Origin: CAZEJK01 sp964512045
GTDB lineage: Bacteria; Acidobacteriota; Thermoanaerobaculia; Thermoanaerobaculales; Sulfomarinibacteraceae
Assembly (NCBI GenBank): GCA_964512045.1
Contig: CAZEJK010000031.1
Span: 1 to 34,777 of the forward strand
Direction of reading: 5' to 3'
Length of the DNA stretch: 34,777 nucleotides
Both the position numbers and the translations under genes were made by a program. Shown one piece after another: positions 1 through 8,570 of the stretch. Under the pieces are notes generated by a model, which was not told the DNA's origin, did not search any database, and saw nothing but the letters and a program-made list of their open reading frames with translations. Each line of letters begins with the position of its first letter. Position 1 is the first letter of the stretch.

Positions 1-49
<49 letters not shown>

Positions 50-63
50 TCGGGCGAAGACAA

Positions 64-92
64 AAGCTACCACACCGGTGTCGCCGAGACAA
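64..92 (-). promoter_or_regulatory. Candidate sigma-70 promoter of the tRNA-Gly gene
   Basis: On the minus strand TTGTCT (87-92) and TAGCTT (64-69) are separated by 17 bases. The -10 box ends 14 bases before the mature tRNA 5' end. Position and spacing suit a tRNA promoter; the boxes are only moderately close to consensus. Confidence 0.45.
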
Positions 93-112
93 GAGCCCGG
101 GAGAGCCTTCGG

Positions 113-1600
113 TTACTTCAGGAGATTTTGCAAGTAACGGAGCACGAGAACGATGCCAAACCCGGTTGCTCCCTTGTCGAAGCCATTGTGCTTCCTGTCC
201 ATGTAGGCGACGCCGGCAATATCGAGGTGCGCCCAAGAGGTGTTCTCCGGAACGAACTCACGCAGGAAGGTGGCGGCTGTGACCGCGCCGCCGCTGCGAT
301 CGCCAGCGTTGCGGAGATCCGCCCACTCGCTCTCGAGGTAGGTGCGGTACTCCTCGTACAGTGGCAACGGCCATACGCGCTCGCCCACGTGCTCGCCCAG
401 GGTAACGAACTCGTCGATCAGCTCCCGGTCATTGCCCATGATGCCGGCAGCTTCGTTGCCCAGCGCGACGACACAGGCACCTGTCAGGGTTGCGAAGTCG
501 AGCACCACGTCCGGGTTGAACCGCTCGGCGTACGCCAGCGCGTCAGCCAAAAGGAGACGACCTTCCGCATCGGTGTTGTCCACCTCGACCGTCTTACCGT
601 TGGAGATCGTGATGATGTCGCCAGGCTTGAGAGCAGAGCCAGAGGGTGTGTTCTCGGCAGCAGCGACGAGCCCGACGACCTTGAGCGGAAGCTCGAGTGT
701 GGCTACGGCCTTCATGACCCCGATCACTGTTGCCGCACCGCACATGTCGTACTTCATCCAGCCCATATCCTTCGCCGGCTTGAGGGAGATTCCGCCGGAG
801 TCGAAGGTCACACCCTTGCCGACGAGCACGATGGAGCGCTTCGGTTTCTTCGGCCGGTGCTCCAGGACCACTAGCTGTGGATCCTGGCTCGAACCGGCGC
901 CAACGGCCATGATGCCGCCCATCTTCTCCTTCTGGAGCTCCTTGGGGCCCAGAATAGTGGCTCGCAGGCCAACCGACTCGGCCATCTCGCGAGCATGATT
1001 CGCCAATGCCTCTGGCGTCAGGTCGTTACCGGGCCGGTTTCCGAGGTCACGGGCCATTCGGATTGCACTCGACAGCATACGGACATGCGTCAACTGCTCT
1101 TCCAGGAGCTCCTCGGACTCTCCTTTGAGCGGCAGGATATGCAACCCGTCGATCTTGTCGAACTCGTTCTTCTTGGACTTGAACCAGTCGAAGGTGTAGT
1201 CGGCTAAAGCGGCCTGGAGTAGGGCAAAGAGCCGCGACTCCTCAGGATCGAGGCCGTGGACGGCGATTGGGATCGCAAGACCGATCTGATACTCACGGTT
1301 CTTCGTGGCCTGCTGAACGATCCGACGCAGCGCACTACGAAGGCGGGCGTGGGTCAGCTCCTCTGTATGACCCATGCCGACGAACGTGATTCTCCGTGCA
1401 ATGCGCACAGGACATTCGCCCGAAATGAGCTCGTCAAGCTCACCGCGCGGTCCGAGCGCCTCGGCCTTCTGCTTGAGCTGCTTTCGATCCTTGGCGGCCA
1501 GATTCAGTTGATCAATCGAGTTGCTTTGCACGCAGTGGAGCACGTACAAACAGTCGAGCGGTTCCTCGGGAAGCTCTCGGTACTGGTACAGGTCTGCCAT
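113..1600 (-). CDS. pepA: Leucyl aminopeptidase (peptidase family M17)
   Basis: Cytosolic two-metal aminopeptidase that removes N-terminal residues from peptides; some PepA proteins also bind DNA. The 495-residue product has the usual family length. The catalytic C-terminal domain carries the metal/lysine segment GKGVTFDSGG (about residues 261-270) and the signature NTDAEGRL (about 342-349), with the conserved lysine, aspartates and glutamate present. The start at 1600 is preferred over an upstream in-frame start at 1651 because a GGAGGGGAGGG ribosome-binding site lies about 12 bases upstream, and because the upstream start would fall inside the promoter. It is transcribed alone from a well-formed promoter, with tRNA-Gly downstream. 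No key residue appears to be missing. Confidence 0.96.
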   Translation of the reverse strand: MADLYQYRELPEEPLDCLYVLHCVQSNSIDQLNLAAKDRKQLKQKAEALGPRGELDELISGECPVRIARRITFVGMGHTEELTHARLRSALRRIVQQATKNREYQIGLAIPIAVHGLDPEESRLFALLQAALADYTFDWFKSKKNEFDKIDGLHILPLKGESEELLEEQLTHVRMLSSAIRMARDLGNRPGNDLTPEALANHAREMAESVGLRATILGPKELQKEKMGGIMAVGAGSSQDPQLVVLEHRPKKPKRSIVLVGKGVTFDSGGISLKPAKDMGWMKYDMCGAATVIGVMKAVATLELPLKVVGLVAAAENTPSGSALKPGDIITISNGKTVEVDNTDAEGRLLLADALAYAERFNPDVVLDFATLTGACVVALGNEAAGIMGNDRELIDEFVTLGEHVGERVWPLPLYEEYRTYLESEWADLRNAGDRSGGAVTAATFLREFVPENTSWAHLDIAGVAYMDRKHNGFDKGATGFGIVLVLRYLQNLLK

Positions 1601-1641
1601 GTTCGGAGTGTGCCCTCCCCTCCTGCACAGTTCGGCGGCGA

Positions 1642-1669
1642 ATTCTACCACATTCGGTTAGGAAATCAA
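1642..1669 (-). promoter_or_regulatory. Promoter of pepA
   Basis: On the minus strand TTGATT (1664-1669) and TAGAAT (1642-1647) are separated by 16 bases, with TGTGG directly before the -10 box. The strong ribosome-binding site and ATG at 1600 follow. The same GTGGTAGAAT core recurs at 25726-25735. The rest of the 1670-1865 gap shows nothing I can interpret. Confidence 0.6.
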
Positions 1670-1865
1670 GTGAATAGGGGAGATACTCGGAGGTTGCGTG
1701 CGCAGCTGGTGTGGAGCGAGACACCGCGCGAAGCTGCTGTGGCCAACACGATTCCCGTTCAAAGAGGCGTCGCGTCGCTGTGTCGTCTACACCTCTCAGC
1801 GACGTCTCGTGTGGCTGAGGCATGCCGCGCGAAGGGGATCTCTGCTTCGATGACCTTCTCAACCA

Positions 1866-2414
1866 TCACGTGGCGTTCGCGAGCGCCTCTGCAAACTGCT
1901 CCGCAGTGGGACGGTCAAAGGCCGTGAACCGAATCCGGTGCAATGTGCCGTCCGATGAGCTCGCAAGCCATTGGAGAGTGGTCTGAACGATCAGCTCGCA
2001 GCCCTCTCGTTTCGGGTATCCGAAGATCCCGGTGGATACGGCAGGCACAGCGATGGAGGACGCGCCGAGCTCCTTGGAGCACTCCAGACTGGAGCGGATG
2101 GCATCGGCCAGCTTCTGCGCCTCGTCGCCTTCTCCCCACCTCGGACCGACCGCATGGATGACCCAGGAGCACTGAAGACTTCCTGCAGAGGTGGCGCGCG
2201 CTGAGCCGACCGGCACGGGTGCGATCTCTCGGGACTCTGCCTGGATCTCCTCGCCGCCCGCCCGAACGATCGCACCAGCAAGCCCACCACCATGCTCCAG
2301 ATGGGCGTTTGCGGCGTTGACGATGGCATCTACGGGTTCTTGGGTGATGTCGCCCAACACCGCTTCCAGGACGACGTTGCGCACTTCACGGCTGAGAAGA
2401 ACGTTGGGATCCAT
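1866..2414 (-). CDS. Macro-domain protein (ADP-ribose binding or hydrolase, MacroD/YmdB type)
   Basis: The 182-residue product is a single macro domain. Residues about 20-50 contain the ligand-binding signature GDITQEPVDAIVNAAN followed by HLEHGGGLAGAI, as in MacroD-type enzymes that hydrolyse mono-ADP-ribose or O-acetyl-ADP-ribose. A second conserved segment, AVPAVSTGIFGYP (about 125-137), matches the phosphate-binding loop. I chose the ATG at 2414 because the family's N-terminus begins there. The longer reading frame to 2666 runs antisense through the divergent gene and shows no domain. A perfect palindrome lies in the divergent intergenic region. Substrate specificity cannot be read from the sequence. 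Confidence 0.9.
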   Translation of the reverse strand: MDPNVLLSREVRNVVLEAVLGDITQEPVDAIVNAANAHLEHGGGLAGAIVRAGGEEIQAESREIAPVPVGSARATSAGSLQCSWVIHAVGPRWGEGDEAQKLADAIRSSLECSKELGASSIAVPAVSTGIFGYPKREGCELIVQTTLQWLASSSDGTLHRIRFTAFDRPTAEQFAEALANAT

Positions 2415-2442
2415 CCGTTCATGATACCGCGCTCGCCACACC

Positions 2443-2460
2443 GTACCCGAGGTCGGGTAC
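2443..2460. promoter_or_regulatory. 18-bp perfect palindrome, operator candidate, between divergent genes
   Basis: GTACCCGA and TCGGGTAC flank a GG spacer, giving a perfect 8+8 inverted repeat. It lies in the 55-bp gap between the macro-domain gene (minus) and the crotonase-like gene (plus). It overlaps the first bases of the candidate -10 box TACACT (2457-2462), which suits a repressor site. No regulator gene is adjacent. Confidence 0.4.
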
Positions 2461-2462
2461 AC
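2457..2462 (+). promoter_or_regulatory. Candidate -10 box (TACACT) for a leaderless start at 2470
   Basis: TACACT ends 7 bases before the GTG at 2470, so transcription would start at or just before the start codon. I see no convincing -35 box and no ribosome-binding site. This box would drive the 2470-8549 gene run. Confidence 0.35.
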
Positions 2463-2469
2463 TTTCGCC

Positions 2470-3096
2470 GTGGCACGGCACCTCTGGAACGGATCGAGCC
2501 CTGTCCGCGAGCTGACCGAGCTGCGAGAGCAGCTCGAGCGGCCGGGCGTCCTGGTTGTATCGTTTCGACCTGACGGCGACGAGAACGACTCGTGTGCGCT
2601 GGAGTGGGGCGTGCTGGAGAGCCTGACGCGATCGCGAGTGGTGTCTGTTGCAGATATGAAAGGCACGGTTCGCGGTGCGGATCGCGATGTCGCCCTCTGC
2701 TGTGATCTGGTGTACCTGCGAAGCGGCGCCGTTGTGCGGCTTCCTGAGGTGGATCAGCCGCCGACGCCCGGCCTGGTGTGGGCGCTGTCCCGAGCCGGCG
2801 GTGCGGCGCTGTGGAGGGGATTGACCGGGGATAGCGTGCTGACCGCCGATGAAGCGGTAGCCGTTGGTCTGGCGACTGCGGTTGTGGGACACGGGGAGTC
2901 GCTGCCGCTGCCGAAGAAGGCGTCGCTCGCAAGCCTGATCGCCACCCGAGATCTGCTGCGATGCCGGCTAGGGCGGGGACCGGGTTGTGCGCTGGAGCTG
3001 GCGACGTTTCGATTGATGTTTGCTGTGGGTGATCCCGGTGAGGGAGCTGCGGCGTTTCTCGAAGGACGAACGCCCGAGCTCGATCAACTCGGATGA
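2470..3096 (+). CDS. Crotonase-like (enoyl-CoA hydratase/isomerase family) protein, reduced
   Basis: The 208-residue product is short for the crotonase superfamily (about 260). Recognisable pieces are ADRDVALCCDLVY (the second oxyanion-hole helix), LPEV (position of the first catalytic glutamate of rat crotonase), LTGDSVLTADEAVAVGLA, and a C-terminal FAVGDPGEGAAAFLEGR segment typical of the family. Aligned by eye, the second catalytic glutamate (Glu164 of crotonase, just before LTGD) is replaced by tryptophan, so ordinary hydratase activity is doubtful. The GTG start at 2470 has no ribosome-binding site and follows a candidate -10 box directly. An acyl-CoA dehydrogenase lies 40 bases downstream, which supports a role in acyl-CoA metabolism. 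The exact reaction is unknown. Confidence 0.75.
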   Translation: MARHLWNGSSPVRELTELREQLERPGVLVVSFRPDGDENDSCALEWGVLESLTRSRVVSVADMKGTVRGADRDVALCCDLVYLRSGAVVRLPEVDQPPTPGLVWALSRAGGAALWRGLTGDSVLTADEAVAVGLATAVVGHGESLPLPKKASLASLIATRDLLRCRLGRGPGCALELATFRLMFAVGDPGEGAAAFLEGRTPELDQLG

Positions 3097-3136
3097 CGGT
3101 GTGCCGGCACTCAACTGACCAAAGATGGAGGCTGCC

Positions 3137-4291
3137 ATGGACGTGTCGTTGAATGAGCACCAGGAGATGGTCCGCGACATGGTTCGTTCTTTTGCCCGCG
3201 AGCGGGTCGCGCCCGGGGCGGCAGAGCGTGACCTGTCTGCTGAGTTTCCCAATGATCTGTTCGCGGAGATGGCCGAGCTCGGCCTGTTGGGGATGATGGT
3301 TCCGGAGAAGTACGGCGGCGCCGGTATGGATGTGCTGGCATTCTTGATCGCTGTTGAGGAGCTTTCCCGGTGCGACGCGGCACTGACCGTCGGCATGGCG
3401 GTGACGAACTCGGTCTGTTGCTACCCGATACTCCAGTATGGAACGGAGGAGCAGAGGCAGCGCTATCTGCCGCCGTTGGCAAGCGGCGAGGTTCTCGGTG
3501 GGTTCATGCTGACCGAGCCTGGCGCCGGTTCTGACGCCACTGCCTTGCGAACTCGCTACCGTCCGGAAGGTGACGGCTGGGTGTTGGACGGATCGAAGGC
3601 ATGGATCACCAACGCCAGCGTAGGACGGTACTTCGTGTGTCTGGCCACTCGCGATCCGAGCCAGGGCGCGCACGGGATCAGCGCTTTCATCCTCGATGCA
3701 GACCAACCCGGGGTGCAGGTTGGGGCTCCGGAGAAAAAGATGGGCCTGACCTCATCGAAGACCTGCATGGTATCTCTGGACGGGGCACGGATCGAACCTG
3801 GCGCGATGCTCGGTGGCGAAGGCGCCGGGATGCGGGTGGCTCTCGGGACTCTGGACCACTCCCGCCTCGGAATTGCTGCGCAGGCGATCGGCATCGCGGA
3901 GGCGGCGCTTGACGAGGCGCTGCGGTACGCGAGGGACCGGCAGCAGTTCGGCCGGCCGATCCTCGAGCACCAGGCGATCGCGTTCCGTCTGGCGGAGATG
4001 AGCACTCAGATCGAGGCGGCGCGTGCACTGATGTACAGCGCAGTTTGGCAGATGGAGCAGCCAGGACGCCACTCTGATGTCTCCGCGCGCGCGAAGCTAT
4101 TCGCATCCGAGATGTGCAATCGGGTGGTTGGGGAGGCGCTGCAGATCCATGGCGGCTATGGCTACTCGAAGGAGTACACCATCGAGCGGCTGTACCGCGA
4201 TGCCAGAGTGACCACAATCTATGAAGGAACGTCTGAGGTCCAGAAGATGGTCATCTCCCGGGCACTGTTGGAGCGTGCACGGGGGCTGTAG
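3137..4291 (+). CDS. Acyl-CoA dehydrogenase
   Basis: FAD-dependent enzyme that introduces the alpha-beta double bond into acyl-CoA, passing electrons to an electron-transfer flavoprotein. The 384-residue length is typical of short/medium-chain family members. Visible motifs are FMLTEPGAGSDA (FAD/substrate binding, about residues 119-130), the central WITNA segment, RQQFGRPI in the C-terminal helical domain, and IYEGTSEVQ near the C-terminus. The glutamate in that last motif is the usual catalytic base of short-chain enzymes. I chose ATG 3137 because GGAGG sits 5 bases upstream, whereas ATG 3125 has no such site. It follows the crotonase-like gene and precedes an ABC exporter by 9 bases, so all three are probably co-transcribed. 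Chain-length specificity is not evident. Confidence 0.93.
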   Translation: MDVSLNEHQEMVRDMVRSFARERVAPGAAERDLSAEFPNDLFAEMAELGLLGMMVPEKYGGAGMDVLAFLIAVEELSRCDAALTVGMAVTNSVCCYPILQYGTEEQRQRYLPPLASGEVLGGFMLTEPGAGSDATALRTRYRPEGDGWVLDGSKAWITNASVGRYFVCLATRDPSQGAHGISAFILDADQPGVQVGAPEKKMGLTSSKTCMVSLDGARIEPGAMLGGEGAGMRVALGTLDHSRLGIAAQAIGIAEAALDEALRYARDRQQFGRPILEHQAIAFRLAEMSTQIEAARALMYSAVWQMEQPGRHSDVSARAKLFASEMCNRVVGEALQIHGGYGYSKEYTIERLYRDARVTTIYEGTSEVQKMVISRALLERARGL

Positions 4292-4300
4292 GCGCGCGAC

Positions 4301-6121
4301 ATGCGGGCGTTCGCTCGGGTCCTGTCGGTCGCTCGTCGCCACATGGCGTGGCTCGGTGTTGGCATGGTGTGCATGGTGATGGTGGCCGGTGCAACCGTGA
4401 GCATGGTCTACTTGATTCAACCCGTGTATGACCACGTGTTGAGTGCGGAGGTTGCACCAGCGAATGCTGCGAACGCCTCGCGCCCATGGCCGCCCCTGCT
4501 GCGGGGGATGCGCGAGTGGCTCGATGGCGGGTTCGGGGGAGATGTACGCTTCGTGCTGCTTCTCGTAGTTGCGGCGGTTGCTGTGAAGAACGTCTCGATG
4601 TTCGTCGGGCGATACGCCATGTCACGACTCGGGTTGGCTACGGTGCGTGATCTGCGCAACCTCGTGTTCGCTGCTCTGGTGGTTCAGTCACCGCAGTACT
4701 TCCTGAACGAGAACGCAGGCCAGCTGGTGTCGCGAGTTATCAGTGATGTCCAGCTGATCCACGAGGCACTTGCGGAGAGGATTGGCGATCTTCTGCAAGA
4801 CGTCCTGACAGTGGTGGTGCTTCTGGCCTTCGTGATGGTCGTGCAGACGCGGCTTGCCCTGGCCACGATGGTGCTCGCTCCCATGGTGCTCGCTCCGGTT
4901 GTGTACTTCTCCAGACGGCTGCGGACCCGTGCCCGCCAGAGCCAGCAGCGCATGGGCGACCTGGCCACGGTGCTTGACGAGTCGATCCGCGGCATGCGCA
5001 TCATCCAGGCGTTCGGATTGGAGCGGATCGTTGCGGAGCGGTTTCGGACCGCAAGCCAACGGCAGTTCACCGTCGCCCTGAGTGCGCGCGTGATCCAGGC
5101 GCTGAACGCACCGGTGATGGAGATCATCGGCGCTGTGGGAGGCGTCGCGCTGATCGCATACGCCTCCTTCCAGATACGCTCCGGGACCATGACCCTGGGC
5201 GAGTTCTCCTCCTTTCTGACTGCCGTGTACATGACGTACAACCCGATCAAGCGCCTGAACAAGCTGAACCTCGCAGTTCAGCAGGCAGCAAGTGCCAGTG
5301 AACGGGTGTTCGAGGTCATCGACGCACCGGTGTTGATTTCGGACCGCGCTGGAGCTGAGGAGCTGCGCATCCAGGCCCCGGAGATCGAGCTCGATCAGGT
5401 GTGGTTTGCCTATGAGGACGAGCGCTGGGTGCTGCGCGACGTGAGTCTGAAGGTGCGGGCGGGTGAGACTGTAGCACTGGTCGGCCCTTCGGGAGCCGGG
5501 AAGAGCACGGTGGCGTCTCTCATTCTGCGGTTCTGGGACGTGCAGCGTGGCAAGGTCAGGGTGTGTGGACAGGATGTGCGGGAGGTGACCCTGGCCAGTC
5601 TTCGAGACCAGGTTGGCCTCGTCACCCAGGAGACGTTTCTGTTCGACGATTCGGTGGAGGCCAACATCCGGTGTGGCTGTCCGCACGCACCGATGGAGGC
5701 CGTCGAGGCGGCCGCTCGGATGGCCAATGCGGACGACTTTATCCGACAGCTTGCAGACGGCTACGACACGTGCGTCGGCGAGGCGGGCGCCCGTCTCTCC
5801 GGCGGACAGAGGCAGCGGCTCACCGTTGCCAGAGCGCTTCTCAAGGACCCGCCGATCCTCGTCCTCGACGAGGCGACATCAGCGCTGGACCCGGCCTCCG
5901 AGCAGCTGGTCCACGAAGCGCTCGAGATGTTGATGCGAGATCGTACGACGCTTGTCATCGCGCACCGATTGGCAACTGTGGTCCGAGCTGACAGAATTGT
6001 GGTGCTGTCCGACGGATACATTGTCGAGGAGGGAACGCACGCGGAGCTTCTCGACCGTGGTGGCGTCTACGCGCGGATGGTGGAGCTCCAGGATCTGTCG
6101 CCGGACAGGAAGATCGACTGA
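4301..6121 (+). CDS. ABC transporter, fused membrane and ATPase domains (MsbA-like exporter)
   Basis: The 606-residue half-transporter has an N-terminal six-helix ABC exporter domain (about residues 15-330) and a C-terminal nucleotide-binding domain with Walker A GPSGAGKST (about 395-403), signature LSGGQ (about 498-502) and Walker B ILVLDEATSALD (about 518-529). The order membrane-then-ATPase and the length fit the MsbA family, which as a homodimer flips lipid A or other lipids across the inner membrane. The substrate cannot be fixed from sequence; a multidrug or lipid exporter is also possible. It starts 9 bases after the acyl-CoA dehydrogenase stop without a clear ribosome-binding site, suggesting translational coupling. 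Confidence 0.93.
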   Translation: MRAFARVLSVARRHMAWLGVGMVCMVMVAGATVSMVYLIQPVYDHVLSAEVAPANAANASRPWPPLLRGMREWLDGGFGGDVRFVLLLVVAAVAVKNVSMFVGRYAMSRLGLATVRDLRNLVFAALVVQSPQYFLNENAGQLVSRVISDVQLIHEALAERIGDLLQDVLTVVVLLAFVMVVQTRLALATMVLAPMVLAPVVYFSRRLRTRARQSQQRMGDLATVLDESIRGMRIIQAFGLERIVAERFRTASQRQFTVALSARVIQALNAPVMEIIGAVGGVALIAYASFQIRSGTMTLGEFSSFLTAVYMTYNPIKRLNKLNLAVQQAASASERVFEVIDAPVLISDRAGAEELRIQAPEIELDQVWFAYEDERWVLRDVSLKVRAGETVALVGPSGAGKSTVASLILRFWDVQRGKVRVCGQDVREVTLASLRDQVGLVTQETFLFDDSVEANIRCGCPHAPMEAVEAAARMANADDFIRQLADGYDTCVGEAGARLSGGQRQRLTVARALLKDPPILVLDEATSALDPASEQLVHEALEMLMRDRTTLVIAHRLATVVRADRIVVLSDGYIVEEGTHAELLDRGGVYARMVELQDLSPDRKID

Positions 6122-6174
6122 TCATCGCCCCGAGTAGCTGCCTGATGTGCATCGCAAGGGAGGAGGAGAGAAGG

Positions 6175-7074
6175 ATGAGGGTCCTGAGCATGACCGGGTT
6201 CGGTCGCGCGAAGCGCCGGCTGTCGGAGGCCTGGAGCGCCTCGATCGTGGTGCGGTCGGTCAATCATAAAGGTCTCGACATGCAGGTGCGGCACAATCTG
6301 CGAGAGGAGCTCCCGGAGCTTGAGAACGCCGTTCGTGCAGTGCTTTCAGAGCACGTGCAACGGGGGCGAGTTACAGCCCACCTTGCGTTCGAGCCTGGAG
6401 CCGCTGCACCCGCGGCGGCCTGGCTTGACCAGCGGATGGTGCGCGCTCTGGTTGAGCAGCTCAGCACCGTCGATTTGGCCGGGTCAGGGATGACTCCACC
6501 ATCGTTGGGCCATCTTCTGTCGCTCCCTGGAGTGATCGTGTCAGCGTCGGTGGGAGAGAGCCTTCTCGGCGATGCAGAGCTTTCCGAGCTACGGGTCCTG
6601 ACAGTCGATGCGGTGCATGCACTGACCGAAGGCCGGCAGGCGGAGGGGGAGCAGCTTGCCCTCCAGGTCTGCACGGAGCTGGACCGGATCGAAGCAATCG
6701 TCGGGTGGCTCGAATCCCGCCAAGATGACATTCGCCTGCGGCTCGTGGAGCGAATGCGTGAGCGGCTTTCCCTGCTTGTGGGGCCGGAGCAGATGCCGGG
6801 GGACGACCGTCTGCTGCAGGAAGCGGCGATTCTCGCGGACCGGGCCGATGTGGCGGAAGAGCTCGTACGGCTGCGGAGCCACCTCGGCCAGTTCCGTGAA
6901 CGACTGGAAGCGGGCGGCACGGTTGGTAAGGCCCTCGACTTCCTGTGTCAGGAGCTGAACCGAGAGGTGAACACTGTTGCGTCCAAATGTCGCGAGGTCG
7001 GGCTGACGGAACGCATCGTCGATAGCAAGACGGCCATCGAGCGGATTCGGGAGCAGGTCCAGAACCTGGAGTAG
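6175..7074 (+). CDS. yicC: YicC/YloC family endoribonuclease
   Basis: The 299-residue product begins with SMTGFGRA and continues with a VRSVNHKGLDMQVR segment, both hallmarks of the YicC N-terminal domain. The C-terminal domain has the conserved HLGQFRERLE, GKALDFLCQELNRE and ASKCREV segments ending in a helical tail. E. coli YicC is a metal-dependent endoribonuclease reported to act in decay of the small RNA RyhB. Start 6175 is supported by AGGAGGAG at 6161-6168; ATG 6145 lacks such a site. The gene often sits next to gmk and rpoZ in other bacteria, but here it is between an ABC exporter and a histidine kinase. The next gene begins 2 bases after its stop. Confidence 0.94.
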   Translation: MRVLSMTGFGRAKRRLSEAWSASIVVRSVNHKGLDMQVRHNLREELPELENAVRAVLSEHVQRGRVTAHLAFEPGAAAPAAAWLDQRMVRALVEQLSTVDLAGSGMTPPSLGHLLSLPGVIVSASVGESLLGDAELSELRVLTVDAVHALTEGRQAEGEQLALQVCTELDRIEAIVGWLESRQDDIRLRLVERMRERLSLLVGPEQMPGDDRLLQEAAILADRADVAEELVRLRSHLGQFRERLEAGGTVGKALDFLCQELNREVNTVASKCREVGLTERIVDSKTAIERIREQVQNLE

Positions 7075-7076
7075 CG

Positions 7077-8549
7077 GTGGTGGCAGGCCGGCTCGCCCTC
7101 CAGCAGAAGATCGCGTTGGGGATGGCTCTGTCCATCTGCTCGGTGCTCCTGATGACTGGAGTCACGCTTCTCATGCTGCAGCGCGGGGCACTGCAGCGAT
7201 CGACAACACGCTTCGCGGTGGCGACCGTACGGACCGTCGAGGCTGTGACGAAGGCCTCGGACGCAGATCCGAGGCAGCTCAAAGGTGTGATGGAGCGTCT
7301 ACTGGAGTCGAGCCCGGAGTGCAAAGGGTTGGCAGTGTTCCGAGACGGGATACCGCTGGTTGCGTTTGGACAGCGGTTCGAGCCATCAGCCGTTGCAACA
7401 TCCGCACGGATCGCGGGATCTCCAGTTGCGGTCGAATATGCCATGGGTGAGCTCATGGTCGTTCTCGAGGCGCCGGAGTCGGGGCTCGTGATTGCCGGGT
7501 GCTTCTCGCACCGGTCCGTGGATCGGGCGTTGCTAGCGAGCGGGCTGGTCGTGGTGGGATCGATGTTGATTGGCCTTGCCCTGGCCGTGGTCGTCGCGCG
7601 GAGGCTGGGCGCGAGCAGGGCTCATGAGCTGGAGAACCTGCGGCAAATGGTGCGCAGGATCTCGCAAGGACATCTTTCGCAGCGAGTCGAGATTTTTCCT
7701 GAGAGTGAGCTGACCGACCTTGCCACAGCCATCAACACCATGGCGCGACAGCTGGAAAGCAGTCTCGGGGACTTGCAAAGTGCCTACAGCGAGCTGGCCC
7801 GGCTCGACGAGATCAAGGCCGACATGCTGGCGACGGTCTCTCATGAGCTACGGACCCCGTTGACCGCGTTGCGGGGCTATCTGGGTTTGCTGTCGATGGG
7901 CCGGATGGGACCGATGTCCTCGGATGTCAACAACGCCGTCAACGTGTGCCAGGCGAACGTCGAGCGGCTCAGCAGAAGGGTCGACGAGATCGTTCAGATC
8001 ATCGATTTGGAGCACCGTCGTCCGGAGTCTGTCGACGAGATCGATCTGAACGAGCTGTTGACCGGAGCCCTCGAGGTGTTCGTTCCACGGCTCGAGGAGA
8101 AGGGGATCGAAGCTCGACTCGAGCTTGAGGGCGACGACGTGAAGGTGAGGGGACGGTACGACGAGCTCGAACGCGTGTTTCTCAACTTGTTGGACAACGC
8201 CGTGAAGTTCACACCACAGGCGGGAAACGTCACGGTCGAGGGGCGCCGGCAGAGGCGAGACACACGGGACGGGGTGCTGGTTGTCGTTACCGACTCGGGG
8301 CCCGGCATCGACCCGGCGGAGCAGCTGCGGGTCTTCGATCGCTTCTATCAGGTCGACCCCTCAGCACGACGCCGTCACGGTGGGATGGGCCTTGGACTCG
8401 CGGTCGTCCGGTCGACTGTCGAGCGTCACGGTGGAGCCGTCTGGCTGGAAAGTCATCCCGGCGTCGGCTCAGCGTTCTTCGTCTGGCTCCCCGGTGAGAC
8501 GCAACGCACCGAAGCCGGAGCGATGCAGGCTCCGGCTTCGGCTTCCTGA
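7077..8549 (+). CDS. Membrane-bound sensor histidine kinase (HAMP-HisKA-HATPase)
   Basis: The 490-residue product has a transmembrane helix at about residues 12-34, an extracytoplasmic sensor region of about 115 residues, a second helix at about 151-173 and a HAMP linker. A HisKA dimerisation domain follows, with the phosphoacceptor in VSHELRTPL (His about 256). The HATPase domain has the N box (LLDNAVKFTP, about 366), G1 box (DSGPGID, about 404) and G2 box (GMGLGLAVV, about 440). It should autophosphorylate in response to an envelope signal and pass the phosphate to a response regulator, but no regulator is encoded nearby, so it is an orphan kinase in this window. The GTG start at 7077 follows the yicC stop by 2 bases, indicating translational coupling. 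The sensor domain is not recognisable. Confidence 0.92.
   Translation: MVAGRLALQQKIALGMALSICSVLLMTGVTLLMLQRGALQRSTTRFAVATVRTVEAVTKASDADPRQLKGVMERLLESSPECKGLAVFRDGIPLVAFGQRFEPSAVATSARIAGSPVAVEYAMGELMVVLEAPESGLVIAGCFSHRSVDRALLASGLVVVGSMLIGLALAVVVARRLGASRAHELENLRQMVRRISQGHLSQRVEIFPESELTDLATAINTMARQLESSLGDLQSAYSELARLDEIKADMLATVSHELRTPLTALRGYLGLLSMGRMGPMSSDVNNAVNVCQANVERLSRRVDEIVQIIDLEHRRPESVDEIDLNELLTGALEVFVPRLEEKGIEARLELEGDDVKVRGRYDELERVFLNLLDNAVKFTPQAGNVTVEGRRQRRDTRDGVLVVVTDSGPGIDPAEQLRVFDRFYQVDPSARRRHGGMGLGLAVVRSTVERHGGAVWLESHPGVGSAFFVWLPGETQRTEAGAMQAPASAS
8509..8541. terminator. 13-bp hairpin at the 3' end of the kinase gene, terminator candidate
   Basis: CCGAAGCCGGAGC (8509-8521) and GCTCCGGCTTCGG (8529-8541) form a perfect 13-bp stem with a 7-base loop. 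It lies within the last 14 codons of the kinase gene and ends 6 bases before the stop codon, between convergent genes (stops at 8549 and 8571). There is no T-run on either side, so intrinsic termination is uncertain; it could instead protect 3' ends. Confidence 0.45.
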
Positions 8550-8570
8550 AGGTTTGAGAGGCTCGTCGAC

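Noticed and set aside
2330..3706. Minus-strand frame of 458 codons spanning the crotonase-like and acyl-CoA dehydrogenase genes
   Set aside because: It overlaps two recognisable genes on the other strand and shows no domain; composition is Arg/Pro/Ala-rich as expected for a shadow frame.
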